Under the pieces are notes generated by a model, which worked only from the letters and a program-made list of their open reading frames with translations, made no database searches and was not told where the DNA came from. A DNA stretch of 64,000 nt from Liolophura sinensis (Eukaryota > Mollusca > Polyplacophora > Chitonida > Chitonidae). The translations under genes were made by a program, and so were the position numbers. This document shows, one piece after another, positions 1 through 13,721 of this stretch; position 1 is the stretch's first letter; every line of letters starts with the position of its first letter. The stretch lies in the NCBI RefSeq assembly GCF_032854445.1, contig NC_088301.1, positions 51,447,187 through 51,511,186 on the forward strand. Reading direction: 5' to 3'.

Positions 1-1301
1 GGTACTTATTCTTTTTTGCTTTTATTTAGCAGATTATGTCCACTATGCACCTCTAAATTTAGGCCTATGTCAAAGTCTGAAACTCTTCTCAAGTAAAGAT
101 CAACTATTATGACTTTCAGTGCTCCCATCTTATACGCAAACAATACTTCATTACAATGGTAATACTAATTCTGACAAGGAAGGCTGAAATTCATAAGTCT
201 GCAAATAGCAAACATCTGGGAAAAAATTTACCAATACATGTAGCAGGCCATCTTATAAAAGACGGTGTTCAGGAGTGTAATAAAAAAGTTATAAATACCA
301 CATACATGTGTATCATGAACATACATTGTCTGCAGGCTACATTAGTAGTATATTATGAATACTCAGTTGTACCTGATTTCCAATGATCCTTCACCTGTGA
401 GTCACATGAGGATGAACCACAACCAGTAGAATGGATGACCAAAAGGTTGTCCTTCCAGGTGAATTAAAACAACTTTAAGACCAAATATTGCTAAATGTGT
501 AAATAACTTTCACTTGTTACGTTGTTCATGATACATTACTTTGGATAACAATTTGCAAATGACTGGGCCTGTAGCTTTCAGAACCTGCCTTAGGTCAGGT
601 GTAGGTTGACTTGTGCCCTAAGTAGCTGGGGTAAGTTGTTAAAAAGTGTACTAAAAATTAAGCCAGGCTGAAATCTCAGCACGTCTTGTTCTAATACAAA
701 ACTAATGGGATTTACTTATTTATTTAATTGGTCTAATGGGATTTAATCCCAAACTAACGATAAAATCGGACTTAACTGCCAATACTCTTTTGAACAACCA
801 GCCTCTGGGTCCAATTAAACAAACTGGACCTACGCATAATGCTTATGTCGGAAAGTTTCAGAAAACCTTGAAATCCTGAGCATCTGATCGTATTCGGTTT
901 TAGCACACCTAGGTCTATGACAGGCGGCAACTGTCAGCTCTGAAGAAGCAATGTGAATGTGATTTGACCTGTTGTATTTTGATGAATCACAATAACCAGC
1001 TGTGCGCAAACACATGTAGATAAACACAACTTGATGCTTTGCATCCAAGGAACTGCTGAGAGTTGTCGGTGATTGCAAGCCTCCAGATAAACCAGAGCCC
1101 AATTAGATTCCCAGTCGCATGGTCAATCTACAACTGGCATTACATGAACACATTGCTTAACATTGTAAAGTCTCCAGGTGGGCAACTTTCAAGTCACATC
1201 CTCTTAGGATAATCCCTGCTTCATTTCCATATACGAACTGAATCCACTACTCCCTTTCAATCAAAAAAAGCACTGAGAGCAAAATTTGACTTATTCAAAT
1301 G
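1..1301. other. 3' flank of MRPS25, no gene seen
   Basis: No open frame here has recognisable protein character. The stretch lies downstream of the minus-strand MRPS25 stop codon, so part of it should be that gene's 3' UTR. T-rich TTTATT strings (AATAAA on the minus strand) occur near 20-27 and 720-730, but none can be fixed as the real cleavage signal. Confidence 0.5.
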
Positions 1302-4300
1302 TCACTGCTTAACATCTTCATAGACCGCATCCATTCCCTCTTCTTTCAACTTAGTTTGGTATTTGCCCCTCATGTGTCGTGGCAGGGGTTTGAAGGCTGG
1401 ACAAGGTACCTGACCAGTTATTTCACACATACATTCTCGAGCTGCTGTTGGCCCAAAATTAGCTGGGTTGTCCTTTTTCTCCTGGGCTATTGCCTCATCC
1501 CGCAATGTTTTCCTGAAATGAAATAACATAAAACAATTTTGTTACACATGTAGAAGTATACGACCAGAAGATTATTCTGGGTTTAGTGACTATCTAATGG
1601 TATTACACTGATTACAAGTTGGTACGACAATTGTGAGCAGCACGCTTAATCCCATCCAATCACATATAACATGCAAATGACTATAACAGGTAAAACAGGA
1701 GCTGTATGGGAACATCTCTTAGTGCTGCTGCACTACACATATAAAAGATGCAGCTGCATTTGAAATTGTTTAGTTTGATAGCCCAGTTTAACAAGAAATA
1801 ACCCTTCATGACCATATCTGGATGTAGGTGAAATATTAATTAAAGTAAAATAGCTTTTGTACAAATACAATTCACATACTCAGTTTTTCCAAATATCAGA
1901 TTTACATGTTCTAATATTTCATCTTTGGATCTGCTGTCTGTGTCAACAAGTACTTTTTCATCACCATCTGCAAAACACAGATATAACACAACACTGAAAC
2001 TGGGTATTCCTACTGATGTATACTGCTGCACTGAAAAAACAAAGTTACTGAGATAATACAGAAAAAAAGTAACTGCATCATTAATGTATATTATAATGTG
2101 CCAGACAGTAAGATATTTTTGATATAAGCAATACAATTGTAATCACCACACACATCACATTTTCAGAGATAAACAAATTTATACAGATGTATTTTAAAAA
2201 AATTAAAAAATTAAATCTTAAATGAATCAGTTTGCAGTTGCTATTGTTAAAGTTTTACAACTGTATTTGTAATACAACATAAAGCTTAATCAACACTGTC
2301 ATACATGAACATGTAAGTTTGTGTTCAGCTGATCAGCTTAAGGTAATATGTGTAGTGTAACTCTGAAAAAAAGAGAGACTCATTTTGGCACATTATTTTG
2401 TCATCATCAGGAGAACTAAGGAGAAATCACATGCAACTTCCTGTTAAAATATTGTCATGGCACAACTATTTTAATAGTGTAATATGTAGATATGCTTTCT
2501 TACAACTTTATAAATTTACCCATTTCATAAGATAGATCAGTAAAAATTTAGAAAATACATTTGCAAAAGTCATTAAGACTGGCCCGTGCTATCTTATGTC
2601 TGAATATGAATGATGCTGCCATGAATATGTCTTCCTTAAACTGGGAACCAACGGCAAATGCACTGTTACAGGACAATTCTATCCTTCAGATTGCACAGAG
2701 GTTATTAACATACATGTAACAACGAAAAGGGTGAGAACCTCAGTTCAAATTTTTTTATTTGAGAGATCTTTGTGACCAACATAGAATTCCACTTAGTATC
2801 TTGAAATAAAATGGTTCCAATTAATGATTTCTTCCCAATCCTCGTAATTTATTTACTGTCAATGAGATATATGGCCATATTTCTTACCAAGGAACACCTG
2901 TATGAATGGTGATGGCGTCATATTTTTGAACGTCACACACTGCACAGATGGGTTCTTGTATTGTACTTGGGGTAAATGCCAAAACACAAACTGCCTGAAA
3001 TTAGAGAAAAGTAAATGTTAGAAATAATCAATACAAGAGTACAATCCGTCATCATTAAAAACATGTTCATTTGGCGTAAACCAGAAACAGGAAATAAAAT
3101 GTTTGAAACTTTGAACTGATGACTTCTACAAAAACTGAGGTCATCCAATACGATTTAAAGGTGTATCCCATTTATTTCATTGGAAAACCACAAAGGAAGT
3201 GGGTAAAATCAATCATTTATGTGTCTGAAATCATGAATAATTATTTGCATGATACAAAATCATGTGATGACCTGGGTTAAATTTTTATTTCAAGCTCTTC
3301 AAAACGAGCAAATGACCAAGTATTTTGACCCCTGTTGTTAATATTTTGGGGGATTATGATAAAAAAAGTTGTTTGTTTTTTTTACTTTTTTCTCAATGTT
3401 CTCTAAAATTCCCATCGTTTTCGTTGACCAGAGTAATCAAAAAAAAAAAAAAAGATACCAGTTTTTCTAAAATGTTCAAGATTTTTTGAAGGATGGCCTT
3501 ATTGCTACAGAAAGTTAACGTTATTATGAATGTTCCCACAATCGCTATGCTAAGGCAATACTTGAGCCTTCAATAAAAGTTCCAAAATATTTAACTTCTA
3601 ACAGATGAGGCAGTCTTCAAGTATTGGGGCATCCGTAACGAGAGATTTTCACACATGGCACAGGAACACGAAGAGGAAGTATGTAATGCATACAGAGAGG
3701 TTATCCAGAGCACATTTTATATGGAGAAGCAGATAACTAAACTGAAATAAAACCAACACAGAAATGGACAGGAATTACACATAATCACGTTATTAGTACA
3801 AGGATTCAACTTAGAATTATACCATTATCCTGACAGCTTTAATATCTGACTTGATTCTATATCACCTAGAATGATGTACATTTGTAAGATGGCGGTCATA
3901 TTTTCAGATACCATATTATTAAATCCAGATTTCAGATCTCTTCTCCCTGCAGTTTACAAAGGAAGACTTTGTTAACATCCATTTTGCCTGATTATTTCAT
4001 TTAGCCAGGCATTTTGCCTGATTTTTTCATTTAGCCATATTTCTATCAACACGTTAACAAACCCTCAGGCAGTACTTAGGACTTTATGTAGATGACAACA
4101 GTTTCGTATTGATGACAGCACACTGAGAACAGAGGAATGCAGGATAAGTAAGAGTCTGTAGGATAGGGCTATGTTTGCATGTACATGTAATTAAAGCTGT
4201 TGTTGAAATAGTTTGATTGCTCTGACATTAGGTTGGCAAAATTTTCATTGGCCATGATTGCCTGCACACCTCAGACAAAGTGTGCCCCATTTAAATACCT

Positions 4301-4594
4301 GTATCAATAACTTGCTCTTGTCAAGTATGTTACGGCTTGCGGAATGGCGGATCAATGTTGTGCTTGTGGTAAGTCAACAGAAAAAAATTGGTAAGGACTG
4401 CAAACTTTGGGGAATGGATACGTAATAAGACATGAATAATAAAAATTAAAAACTTACTGAGTTCCTTTACTAGGAGGGTGGTTTGTGTTGTAATTAATTG
4501 CCAGTATCTTAACCTTCGGTTTAAAAACAATTCGACCTTTCTCCAAGTAATTAAGAGTTCGGCGTATAGGTGCTTTTCCTTTCATAAAAGGCAT
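1302..4594 (-). CDS. MRPS25: Mitochondrial ribosomal protein mS25 (MRPS25), 4 exons
   Basis: This encodes a small-subunit protein of the mitochondrial ribosome. Exons on the minus strand are 4594-4458, 2994-2888, 1967-1880 and 1512-1302. They total 543 nt and give 180 aa (human protein 173 aa), with GT-AG borders and matching phases throughout. Exon 1 starts [14 protein letters not shown], like the vertebrate N-terminus. Exon 2 carries the family block QYKNPSVQ...FKNMTPSPF. Exon 3 encodes the EKVLVD...KDEILEHV segment. Exon 4 holds [21 protein letters not shown] and the end [11 protein letters not shown] recognise these blocks from vertebrate MRPS25. The ATG at 4594 matches the conserved start. 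The C-terminus is a few residues longer than in human. The gene is divergent to the ARM-repeat gene, with 281 bp between the two start codons. Confidence 0.95.
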
Positions 4595-4875
4595 GATCGA
4601 TTTGAAATATTGTTTTGACAGTCACAATGAAACGGTAACGTCTTGACTACAGCTCCACTGTAACCATTCAAAAATCCGCTCCACTAAAGTACATTACAAA
4701 TGATTTTCTTGAAATGACAATATACTTGACATAAACTGTCTACACCTTTGACGTTGCTTGAAGCTCGTACTTTCGAAGACAAATTTTCAGCGACACATGT
4801 TTGTCGTAAATCGGTTCCGTGGGTGCCGTAAAGCAAAACTACTGCGTCATGTCGTGATAGCTGCAGACGATAAAC
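4595..4875. promoter_or_regulatory. Divergent promoter interval MRPS25 / ARM-repeat gene
   Basis: Only 281 bp separate the two start codons of oppositely transcribed genes, so both promoters and both 5' UTRs must lie here unless upstream noncoding exons exist. There is no convincing TATA box, which fits a housekeeping-type bidirectional promoter. The architecture is seen in the sequence; shared regulation is inferred. Confidence 0.55.
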
Positions 4876-7800
4876 ATGGCGCCTGTTGAACCGGCACGTG
4901 CTGCGGCTGTTGCGGTTGTAGCCACAGTTGGCGTGGTTTTGGCAGCACTGGCAGTTACAAAATTTAAATCGAAGTCGAAAAAGAAAACGAAAGGTAATTT
5001 AGGAATATCTTTAGTTTTTTCAGCTCAGTTTACCTTTCTAATGGAACAGACGCTTGATTTAACATTGAAATGTCATTGACCTAACCATGGTCAAAGTGAA
5101 AGTCATGCTTCAGTTTGTTATTAGCCTCATGCTTTTAGGAGGCGGTCCTCAACATAGTGATGTTGTCCACTGATATATAAATGTACCTAAATAATATTTA
5201 ACAGGCTTCTACACATATATTTTCTCTCTTTTTTTTGTTAGGACATTCTGGGGAAAGCTCGGTCAAAGAAGACAAATCTTCAGAAAATACCTACACTTAC
5301 AGCAAAGATGGAAAACCTGAAATTATATGTGAAGAGACAGCTGTGAAGTCACTGGTTGCAGGAAAGTCAGATACTGAAGCAGCAGGAGTCAAAAATGGAG
5401 AAACTAAGTCAGTTACTGCAACAGGTAGTGGAAGAATATCTGAAAAAGGTGCCACAGAAAAATCACAAGTGCCAGTATTATCAAGCTCAGACAGAAGTGA
5501 ACATCTGATAAAGCAGGTGTACAGAGCAGATGATGAGCCAGCAGAACAAACTCTTGTGTCATTTGCAGAAATCCAGTTTTCACCTACAAGATCTGATAGG
5601 AATAACTCTGCTCCTTTAGGCAGTGACAAACCTGCTCCCAGGGCAGTTGTTAGTCCAGGGAGACGGAGAGAGGTCTCTCCTGTAAACTCGTCTGATAGAT
5701 TAACTAGTGTGAGTGAGTCAGCGTCATTTGAAAAAATTCAGCCAGAACAGTCTTCCAGCTTTGAAGCGATCAATGTTTCAAGTATACGTCGTCATTTAAG
5801 TGATAGTGATAATGGGTCTCAGGTTCAGAAAGAGAACTCCAGAGGTCAAGGGAATGGACAGAACTCTGATGGGAGCACAAGTGAGGCGAGTAAATCTGAT
5901 ACTAGTTTTGAAACCGTTGAAGTTAGTCAAGACGGAAATGTTGAATGGGCCGAGTCCGGAAAACAGACAGCATCTAAGCCAGGTGGATCTACTCAGGTGA
6001 GCTCTGTGCAGCTTCCTCATGACTTGATAGCTGGGGCTCTTGGTGGAGAGCAACCCAGGTACGGAGAAACAGATGAGCCATCCATGAGAGCAGGAGAAGG
6101 CCTGGCCCTTTGTGTTGAGGAAGAAGATGATGGTGCGGTGGCAGGTGTGATGGGTTCAGTTCCTGTGGATGCTGCAGGTGATGCTTCTTTTGTGCTTTTG
6201 GACGTAGCTACAGCCCCATCAAATTGTAAACCTGATTTGGACATTGTGGACTCTGTGCCTCTTGATCAGCTTGAGCTTCAGAAATCTGTAAGCTTACAGC
6301 GTCTAAAGTCATCCGGAAGTGATAATGACGGAGCAGAGGAGGTTGGGTTGCAGACCACTGATGAATTTCAAGTGACGGTGGAGTCTGAACCTTATCCTGA
6401 TCTTAGTGAAGACGATATAAGTGAAGCTCTAAATATTGCCTCTGCGAATCCAGAGGCTTTAGAGTTTAGACATGCCCAAACACTTGTGAAGATGCTTTCT
6501 ACCAAAGACTTGGAACTACAAGAGAAACTACTTGCAGTTATTGCAAAAGTGGCTGCCTTTACAAAGAACCAGGTGATAGTACTTGTTAATTAATGTGACA
6601 ATTCAACTCATGGTTACTGCTATAGTGAAGAAAAGAAAAGGAAAGTGATTTTATGATTACATGATGAAACTGTATCTACAGTCAGGAGAAAATTTTAAAA
6701 GTTTTACTGCTTTATAAAACATGCAAGGTTGTAGTAAGTTAGTAAATTGTACATGTACTAAACTGTACGTAACTGGATAGGCATGCTACATCAACTAAGT
6801 AAACATTAGGGCTTTGTAATTGAATTCAGACCCAGATTAGTGTTTAATAATGACCTAACTATTAGAAATGTCATGTCTTGATTCCATGGGGCATGGCAGC
6901 TGGATTTACCCCTGGCTCATGTATTCACTGTCACACGTGTAAAAGATAAAAGCCGTAGGATTATAAGTTATCGTTGTTGTACCTAGATTCCTGCATTTTT
7001 TCCATCAACATGTCATGCGGAAAGGATATTGTCATGATTTCTGTCCACTTTATATTTGGTATGCAGGTTAATATTGAAGTCCTGGCCCGGGGATCACGAA
7101 GCAATCTGAGATTTAGATCAAAATTTAAATCACTTTAAAATTGTTATTTCTGATGTAACCAGGTCAAAATATTGCTTGACAACTAAACTTCTGTGTATGT
7201 TATTGTACAAAAAATTTCAGCTAAAACATCAGAAAGGGACATACCAAATTTAAGGATTAAAATTTTGACAGAAATTTAAGATGGCTTTGTGGTCTCGGGG
7301 GCCAGGGTGCTATTTGGACTAGAATTTTTCCAATAAGAATTTCTGCTTTTCATGGCAAATAGGAAAGGAAATAGTTTCAGTGACAGGATTGCAATAGAGG
7401 TTAAATTGTCTCAGAAAAGGATTTGATATGTAGGCCCATATGGAGATGAACTATAGGTTCCTATTATAATTGCATCTATTGAGATCAAATTTCTTGTTTC
7501 CTGGTAATCTGCTGGAAATGGCAAGTTTCATTATCAGATTGCACGTATCAGATTGCAAGTGGAAGTTAATGCGATGGAGATAATGATTTTATCTTTTGCA
7601 TGTGAGATAGAAATCGTGAGGTTTCATACAAGGATTGCATGTTAGGCATCTACATGTAGAATCATATGGACCAAGGAAAATACTTCAGTTTAAACTAGGA
7701 CTGAGTTGAACAGATATCTGATTTCTAATGAAATCTAAAGCAACCAACTGAAGGTAACAAGTTACAATTCCTGAGTTTGGCACATACTAATAAATCTACT

Positions 7801-9335
7801 GATGGAATTGAGTGTGTCACTCTCATGTCTTGTCTTTTTAGGACTTTTTGAGGGATGCTGGCTGTATCCCAAGACTGATCTCCCTGCTGAAAACTCATTG
7901 CACAGCTGTACATGTCGGTGTCCTACCACTCCCAGCTTTACTTACTTCTCTCATCAACGCAGTGACCAACCTGGCTGTCAATACCTCCAATAATGCAGAA
8001 ATGCAGGTATAAGGTAACTTTTTATGGGCTGTGATTTGATATTAAAAGCTTTGGCAGATTTAATAAATGGAACAATAATATGACAATTAGGCCTGAATTA
8101 AGGGAAAAAAGAATGATATAAATTAAAAAAGTGACATGTATGTCAGTGCACTGCATATTGTAAGAAAATCTTTACTGTATCTGTATTTTGTATTTATGTA
8201 ATATTTTATTTAAACTATATATGTTCATTAATAATTAATGTTTCATTTAATATTTATGATTACAGACTAAGGCTACTACATCTGTATAATCTGTGATGCT
8301 TTAATATGGTACTATGTTGTTTGTAGGCTTGCGTACCTCCGTTGGTGGATCTTGTCCTCACAGAATCTAATGACAGTGTCCAGATGTCCTCCCTGCAGGC
8401 CTTGACAAACCTGTCTGTTACCACTGACCATCATCCTTTATATACCCGTGTTATCCAGCAGTTGTATGGTCTTGTGGATAGCAATGTACAAAATGTTCAG
8501 CTGCAAGCCCTTAAAGTTTTGGTCAATATTTCTTGCAATAAGGACATGATCCCTCACTTACTTGCAGCAAAGGTAGAGTACACCTGTATTAACTCTTCAA
8601 AGCAACTGAAAGCCCATGTCATTCTACAAAAGTCATTCAGGCTGTAACATAGAAGTATATCAATAGCAGAGTCTTAAATATTTGCACCTAATCTATACAA
8701 TTTTGACCACTGATTCAATTTCATCCAAGTTTAAGCATCCTTTATGCTTTAAGTATTTTCGTTTTGGTTTTTCGTAGTGGCTTTGAAGAGCAGGCCGCCC
8801 TGGTGTTGACACTAATTAGCAAGATTACATCTATTACTCTGACTTAGTGTGTACTGTTTTAACATGGATAGAATTTAAAGTTTTGAAATTACAGTTAGCT
8901 TGAAGTTCAGATTGTGTGATAAATTTGTCTGCTATTACGTCTAACCTGCTTTTTTGGAATGTAGTGACTATATCAGAATTGTCTGAAAATGACCTTGGCT
9001 GCTGTTTTTCATCATGCTATAGTAACTTCTGTGTTTAATATTTGCAGGCCCCAGATTGTTTGTTATCCCTGTTGGAGCCAGGCACAAGTGAGTCTGCAGT
9101 GTTACGGTGGACAACTCTGCTTGCCAATATAATGCACACTGTAAAAGAGCAGAAACTATCTGCTGGACAGCTCCCTGCAGGGGATAAAGCTGCCTCCCCA
9201 GAGACAATGTACATCGCGTTGTATGGACTGAACACCTCTGGACAACTGCGCAACAAAGTGTTCGTGTTAAGCAAACACCCTTGTGAGGACATTCGCTATC
9301 AGGCTGCACGTATATACAGTGGCCTGATGAAGTAG
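4876..9335 (+). CDS. Membrane-anchored armadillo-repeat protein (ARMC10/ARMCX-like), 5 exons
   Basis: Exons are 4876-4993, 5242-6572, 7842-8006, 8327-8572 and 9048-9335, giving 715 aa with all GT-AG junctions in phase. Residues about 9-28 form one hydrophobic segment followed by a Lys-rich stretch (KFKSKSKKKTK). This is a signal-anchor layout typical of outer mitochondrial membrane or ER proteins. Residues about 40-430, nearly all from the 1331-bp exon 2, are Ser/Glu-rich and look disordered. From about 430 to the end, armadillo-type helical repeats are seen, for example LVKMLSTKDLELQEKLL, DFLRDAGCIPRLISLL, LQALTNLSV and LQALKVLVNISCN. This arrangement resembles ARMC10 and the ARMCX proteins, which affect mitochondrial dynamics, but the linker is much longer than in human ARMC10 (343 aa). 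The linker repeats the pattern S-F-E-x-[I/V] at F202, F213 and F262. An AATAAA lies at 9491-9496 downstream. Orthology to ARMC10 itself is likely but not certain. Confidence 0.85.
7081..7306. mobile_element. MITE-like element with about 34-bp terminal inverted repeats, copy 1
   Basis: The left end begins CCTGGCCCGGGGATCACGAA. The right end, read on the other strand, begins CCTGGCCCCCGAGACCACAA, and the match continues with gaps for about 34 bp. The 226-bp element lies in intron 2 of the ARM-repeat gene and has no coding capacity. A second copy of almost the same size, in the opposite internal orientation, is at 24662-24883. I could not find a clear target duplication. The superfamily is unknown. 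Confidence 0.65.
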
Positions 9336-12300
9336 CATTGCCCACTAATACAGTGGTAATGATAACTGAAGTGGACTCGCTTGGTAGTAATTTATGTATA
9401 TCATTTTGGTCACAAACTTAAGTCACATGTATACTGAATCTAGATGTTGCCAAAGAAAGTATTCTAGTTTTACCTCCTTGGAATAATAACAATAAATAGT
9501 CTACATCCATGCCAGTTATTTTAAGTGCAAATTACACCTCTGTAACTGGAAAGATCAGGAGCATGGTATTTCAGTCATCATCCACAGGAAAAATGTTTCT
9601 ATGTCTTCTCCAGTAAGACCACACGACACCTTCCATTTCTGTGGCTTGGCCCTTTAAGTCAGATTCAGTGGACTTATTAATTTCTGTTTTCTACAAGAAA
9701 GTGTAATGCACTGCTACTTGCACAAGATGCATCCTTGTCTTGTTTCTCTCACATGTTCATCTTTAAATATGCCAGGAAAATCCTGTATTGCCTCCAAATG
9801 ACTTCTGTATTTTTGACAGCATTCTAACTTAGATTATGGAATATTTTCCATGAATGTTTGTTTTGTGTTTTTGTTTGGTTTTGAAACAGAAGTGTTCATT
9901 GATAGTGTGTGTTTGTACTTTCATTAATTTATTTAAAGTGGGTTTATTTGTGAAACACCTGGGTGTGATGTGGTTAGAGAGAGTGATTGCTGTGCCCTGT
10001 GTATTATTGGTCTATTTTAACCTTAAGATATAACTTGACTTAGCTCTGCCATGTTCACAGCTTAGCTTCCACATTAACATGTATTTCTGATAGTTAAGCT
10101 GGAAAGAATGAAACAGATCTCAGATCTAAACTCAGATCTCAGACTCTACACGTCACTTCTCTGAGTTTTGGTACTTTGTTTACATGTAACATAAATCATC
10201 GTTCTTTTTGCTTTTATTTTTGGTGCTTATATGCTTTATATGCATATAAAGTCATTTCTTATGTTGAAGTATTATTTTGTTGCAGTATTCTAAAAGAACT
10301 TTAGTTAAATTTACCTTTTATTTACATGTGCAAACACATTTCTGCATGTATTTTGGAAAAAAATGTTTGCTGTTAGAGACAGATATGAAAAGGACTGATT
10401 TGGTGTAGTAAACATGACATGCACTGATGTCATCATTGCCATTAGTAGATTCCTTCGTTGTTAGTGAGTACCTGCATTTATCCACAAATGTATGTACTTC
10501 CACTGTTGATCCGTACAAAGCAGTGTGTTTGTGTACAGGTGTTATTAAATGGGTGTGTCTGACGGTGATATTGGAGTGCTGAATTGAATCTCATCTGGTG
10601 AATGTTTTATTTTGAGAAAACATTGTCTGTAACTTCTGGATGCAGTTGTTGATTTGACAGCCAAAGTTATTGGTATGATTGTAAAACTGTTGGCTGTCAG
10701 AAAAATCCTATGGATTTCAAATATTTATTGCTTCCAGCTTAGGGTAAATGAGTCTTTTATCTTTATCTCTTGGCCCATGTTAAATGTAGGATCATATAGG
10801 TTTTGCATCTCTGTAATTCCTCTTTGTTGTGTTATAAAGGACCAGGACTAGCAGTTACTAGAGATTTTGTTTTATTTTTTTAGCTTATGTGTTGCGTGTT
10901 GCAGTTAAGAAGTACACAGTGCACACCTCAAGTTACAGTTGTTGAAAAAAATAACTTCCCTGTGATAAGATTTTAGTGTCTGCAGTTCAAGTTATGATAC
11001 TTTAGGCCTCTTGAACATTTATACAAACGTAGCAAACGTTGAACAAAAGAAATAAAGTGCCCGGAGAATGTAACAATGTAGCCATAGCTTGCAGGCCATC
11101 CACCATCCTGTTATTGCTTTTGTGCAATATTTGTCACCAAGCTGAATTTATTTTTTAAATAAAATGTCGATCTCTGCTGATACCCCTTTATGATCGTTTA
11201 CCTTTACAGCACATCGGCAGTGAAAGACACATGAAATCTAGCTGACCGTTGTCGTATAAGATAAACACATGAAACCTATGGTTTTTATTTCTTAATACGT
11301 AGTAGATGATGTGGCCTAAAATATAAAGCTACAAAAAAGCTTATCAGCTTTCTTTTTGTGGCATAAAAATGGCATTAAGCTACTATTAGTTAAAGTGGTC
11401 AGTCCCGTAATTAAGTAGCCTGCTGCGTTGACGGAAAATATGCATAAAATAGAGAGCTTAGGAAATATAAAACAGAACTCATTTTTTGGAGGCATATCTT
11501 TCATCATACGTTAGATGAAATAAATATTATCAAATTTAAACTGTTTCCGTTTTAGTTTGATACGCTAGAAAAGGCTCACCAGAATATGTTTATGTAATAA
11601 TGTTATAATTTGGTACGCCACCAAGTCGATGCGTACAATTAAGGCCTACCTGTAACGAAAAGTAAGTGTTTATATGCTGCAGAAAAAACATCCGAGAAAC
11701 TTCATGGCATCAAGCAAAAAATATCGTCAACTCGGGAATATATGGAGCCATGATTCTTGTTTTCTTATCCTACCTATCTAGGGAATAAATAAAAACATCG
11801 CTTGATTACAGTAATACAGGTGATAATGGTGGTGAAGAAGGCTGCATGCCATAATAAAAGGTTCGTGGTTAGAAAGTTTCTTTCATTGTTGGAACAATAT
11901 CAAAATGTTAAAATTGATGTTTTTTATTTGACCGGGAAATGTTTCATTGCCACAGGTAAGTTTTCATATTTCATCTGGGCTAATGATGGATAGACTATTT
12001 GTTGCGTATTCATGCTGCACGACAAGCCAAGGGTTCAGAGATCGACTATATATCCCGGAATCTTCTGTTTGGTCCTAAATGGGTGTACATGAATTCTACC
12101 ACATTCATACCCAATGCCACTGAGTTATCAAGTCATAAATATTTTTTCACGCAGTGTTAGTGTTTTCGTCTATAAAAACGGAACAAAAAATGCCAATATA
12201 GTTAAGTGGATAGTTTGTCAACGCGTTTTGCTAGACCTATTTGCTAGGTCTATACCTGGCCCCTTTTTCATTTTACGGACAGAAGAAGTCCATATTGTCA

Positions 12301-13713
12301 AAATGTTTCGCATCTTTAAGAAAATAACAAACTTGTTCATTCTTTGTCGTGAAGGCGGTCGCACACATATACAGGCCTAAATATGCAAATTGACTGCATA
12401 CTGCTAATGAAGCCCAAACCTCTGATAGAATGCGCATTTAATTCTTTGATCATTGTTTTTACGCAGTTAGAACACAATTATTTCACAAAAACAAGAACGA
12501 TAAATTGAGAGATCGAGATAGGGTCTATCTAATTGATTCAGGGACAAATTTTAAGATGGCAACCTGGTAATGTCATTAGAATCTATGCGTTGAGATAGGC
12601 ATTCGTATACCAACCACCAATGATTAAGGACATTTCAGGTCAATAATCGCAAGGTCAATTCACAAAACGACGTATAACACAAAGAACGAAGAAAGTACCG
12701 GTACATAAAGTACGAAAATAGGACGGAATCATGCAAAGATAAGCAGTCAACAATTTTCAGTGATGTTGGAAAGGCCCAAGGTATTTGTTCTAGGTGACTG
12801 CATGAGTGAAATCAGTATTCAAATCGTGTACCATGCTAGAATATCAGTTGTCGATAACAAAATATGTATCTCAGTTGCCCTTTGATTGCAACGGAATCGA
12901 TGGAACAACTCCGACACTCCAGTCTCTGCAGTGACAAATTTGATACGTTGGTTGAAATCGCTACACAACACGTAGGATCTACAAAAGCTACAAAGCGAGA
13001 TATGTACACGCCATTTGTAGGACCCATACTTTGTATTTTGCCGTCCAATGAACTACAATTTACAATGTCAAAATTGAAACCATCCCTCCCTCTGCGAGAG
13101 AGGACATAGGCTAGGCCTACTCGAGCTACACGAGCTAAAAAGCATGTAAATACAAATAGGCGCACAAGAACGGAGATGAACGGCACTGATGCAGAACATA
13201 AAAACTTTTTAAGCATGGAAAAAAAAATTACGTTTAAGATAGCCCTATAGCAGCTAGGTAAGTAAACATCACAAGTCACTAGTTTGTTAAGGATTGGGTT
13301 TACGTTTCATAATTTTTTAAAATGCGTTGTTTGTGTACATTTTCGAACACTGTCAAGTTAAACTGAAATGCCCCCACCAACCCTACCACCAATCTAACGG
13401 TGTATGGCTATGTATATTGGCCTACATGTGCCTACTTACTTTTGTAGTGGGCCGAACGTTATGTGTAGTACTCTAATTCCTCAACCTTTTTGCATATGAA
13501 AGAACAACTTTCAGTGCAATTTATACATATTTTTAATTTGATTTTGGAGACAAAACTACATTGGTTGAATTGGCCTGTTTCGGGGCTTCACATAAAGTAC
13601 ACTTTTATCCGTCAACAAAGAGTAATTCCTTCAGAATGTGCTTGACTAATCACCTTGCAAACATGCAGAGAGGTTGAAGTGTAACAGTAGATGGTCAGCA
13701 GTGTTGAACTTAG
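9336..13713. other. 3' UTR of ARM-repeat gene, then intergenic
   Basis: The first part must include the ARM-repeat gene's 3' UTR. AATAAA hexamers occur at 9491-9496, 11051-11056 and about 11158-11163, so long alternative 3' ends are possible. No coding signal is recognised further on. The longest frame (minus strand, 12836-13279) has no familiar domain and I do not treat it as a gene. Confidence 0.45.
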
Positions 13714-13721
13714 TATATAAA
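13714..13721 (+). promoter_or_regulatory. Candidate TATA box of TEX264
   Basis: TATATAAA sits about 150 bp upstream of the TEX264 start codon, at a plausible distance for a short 5' UTR. Such strings are frequent in this AT-rich DNA, so this is only a candidate. Confidence 0.35.

Noticed and set aside
5297-6244. Minus-strand frames opposite exon 2 of the ARM-repeat gene
   Set aside because: They are antisense shadows of a long low-complexity coding exon, which is itself supported by in-phase splice sites and ARM repeats.
12836-13279. Minus-strand open frame of 147 codons
   Set aside because: No known domain, no splice partners, composition unlike the real exons nearby; likely chance.
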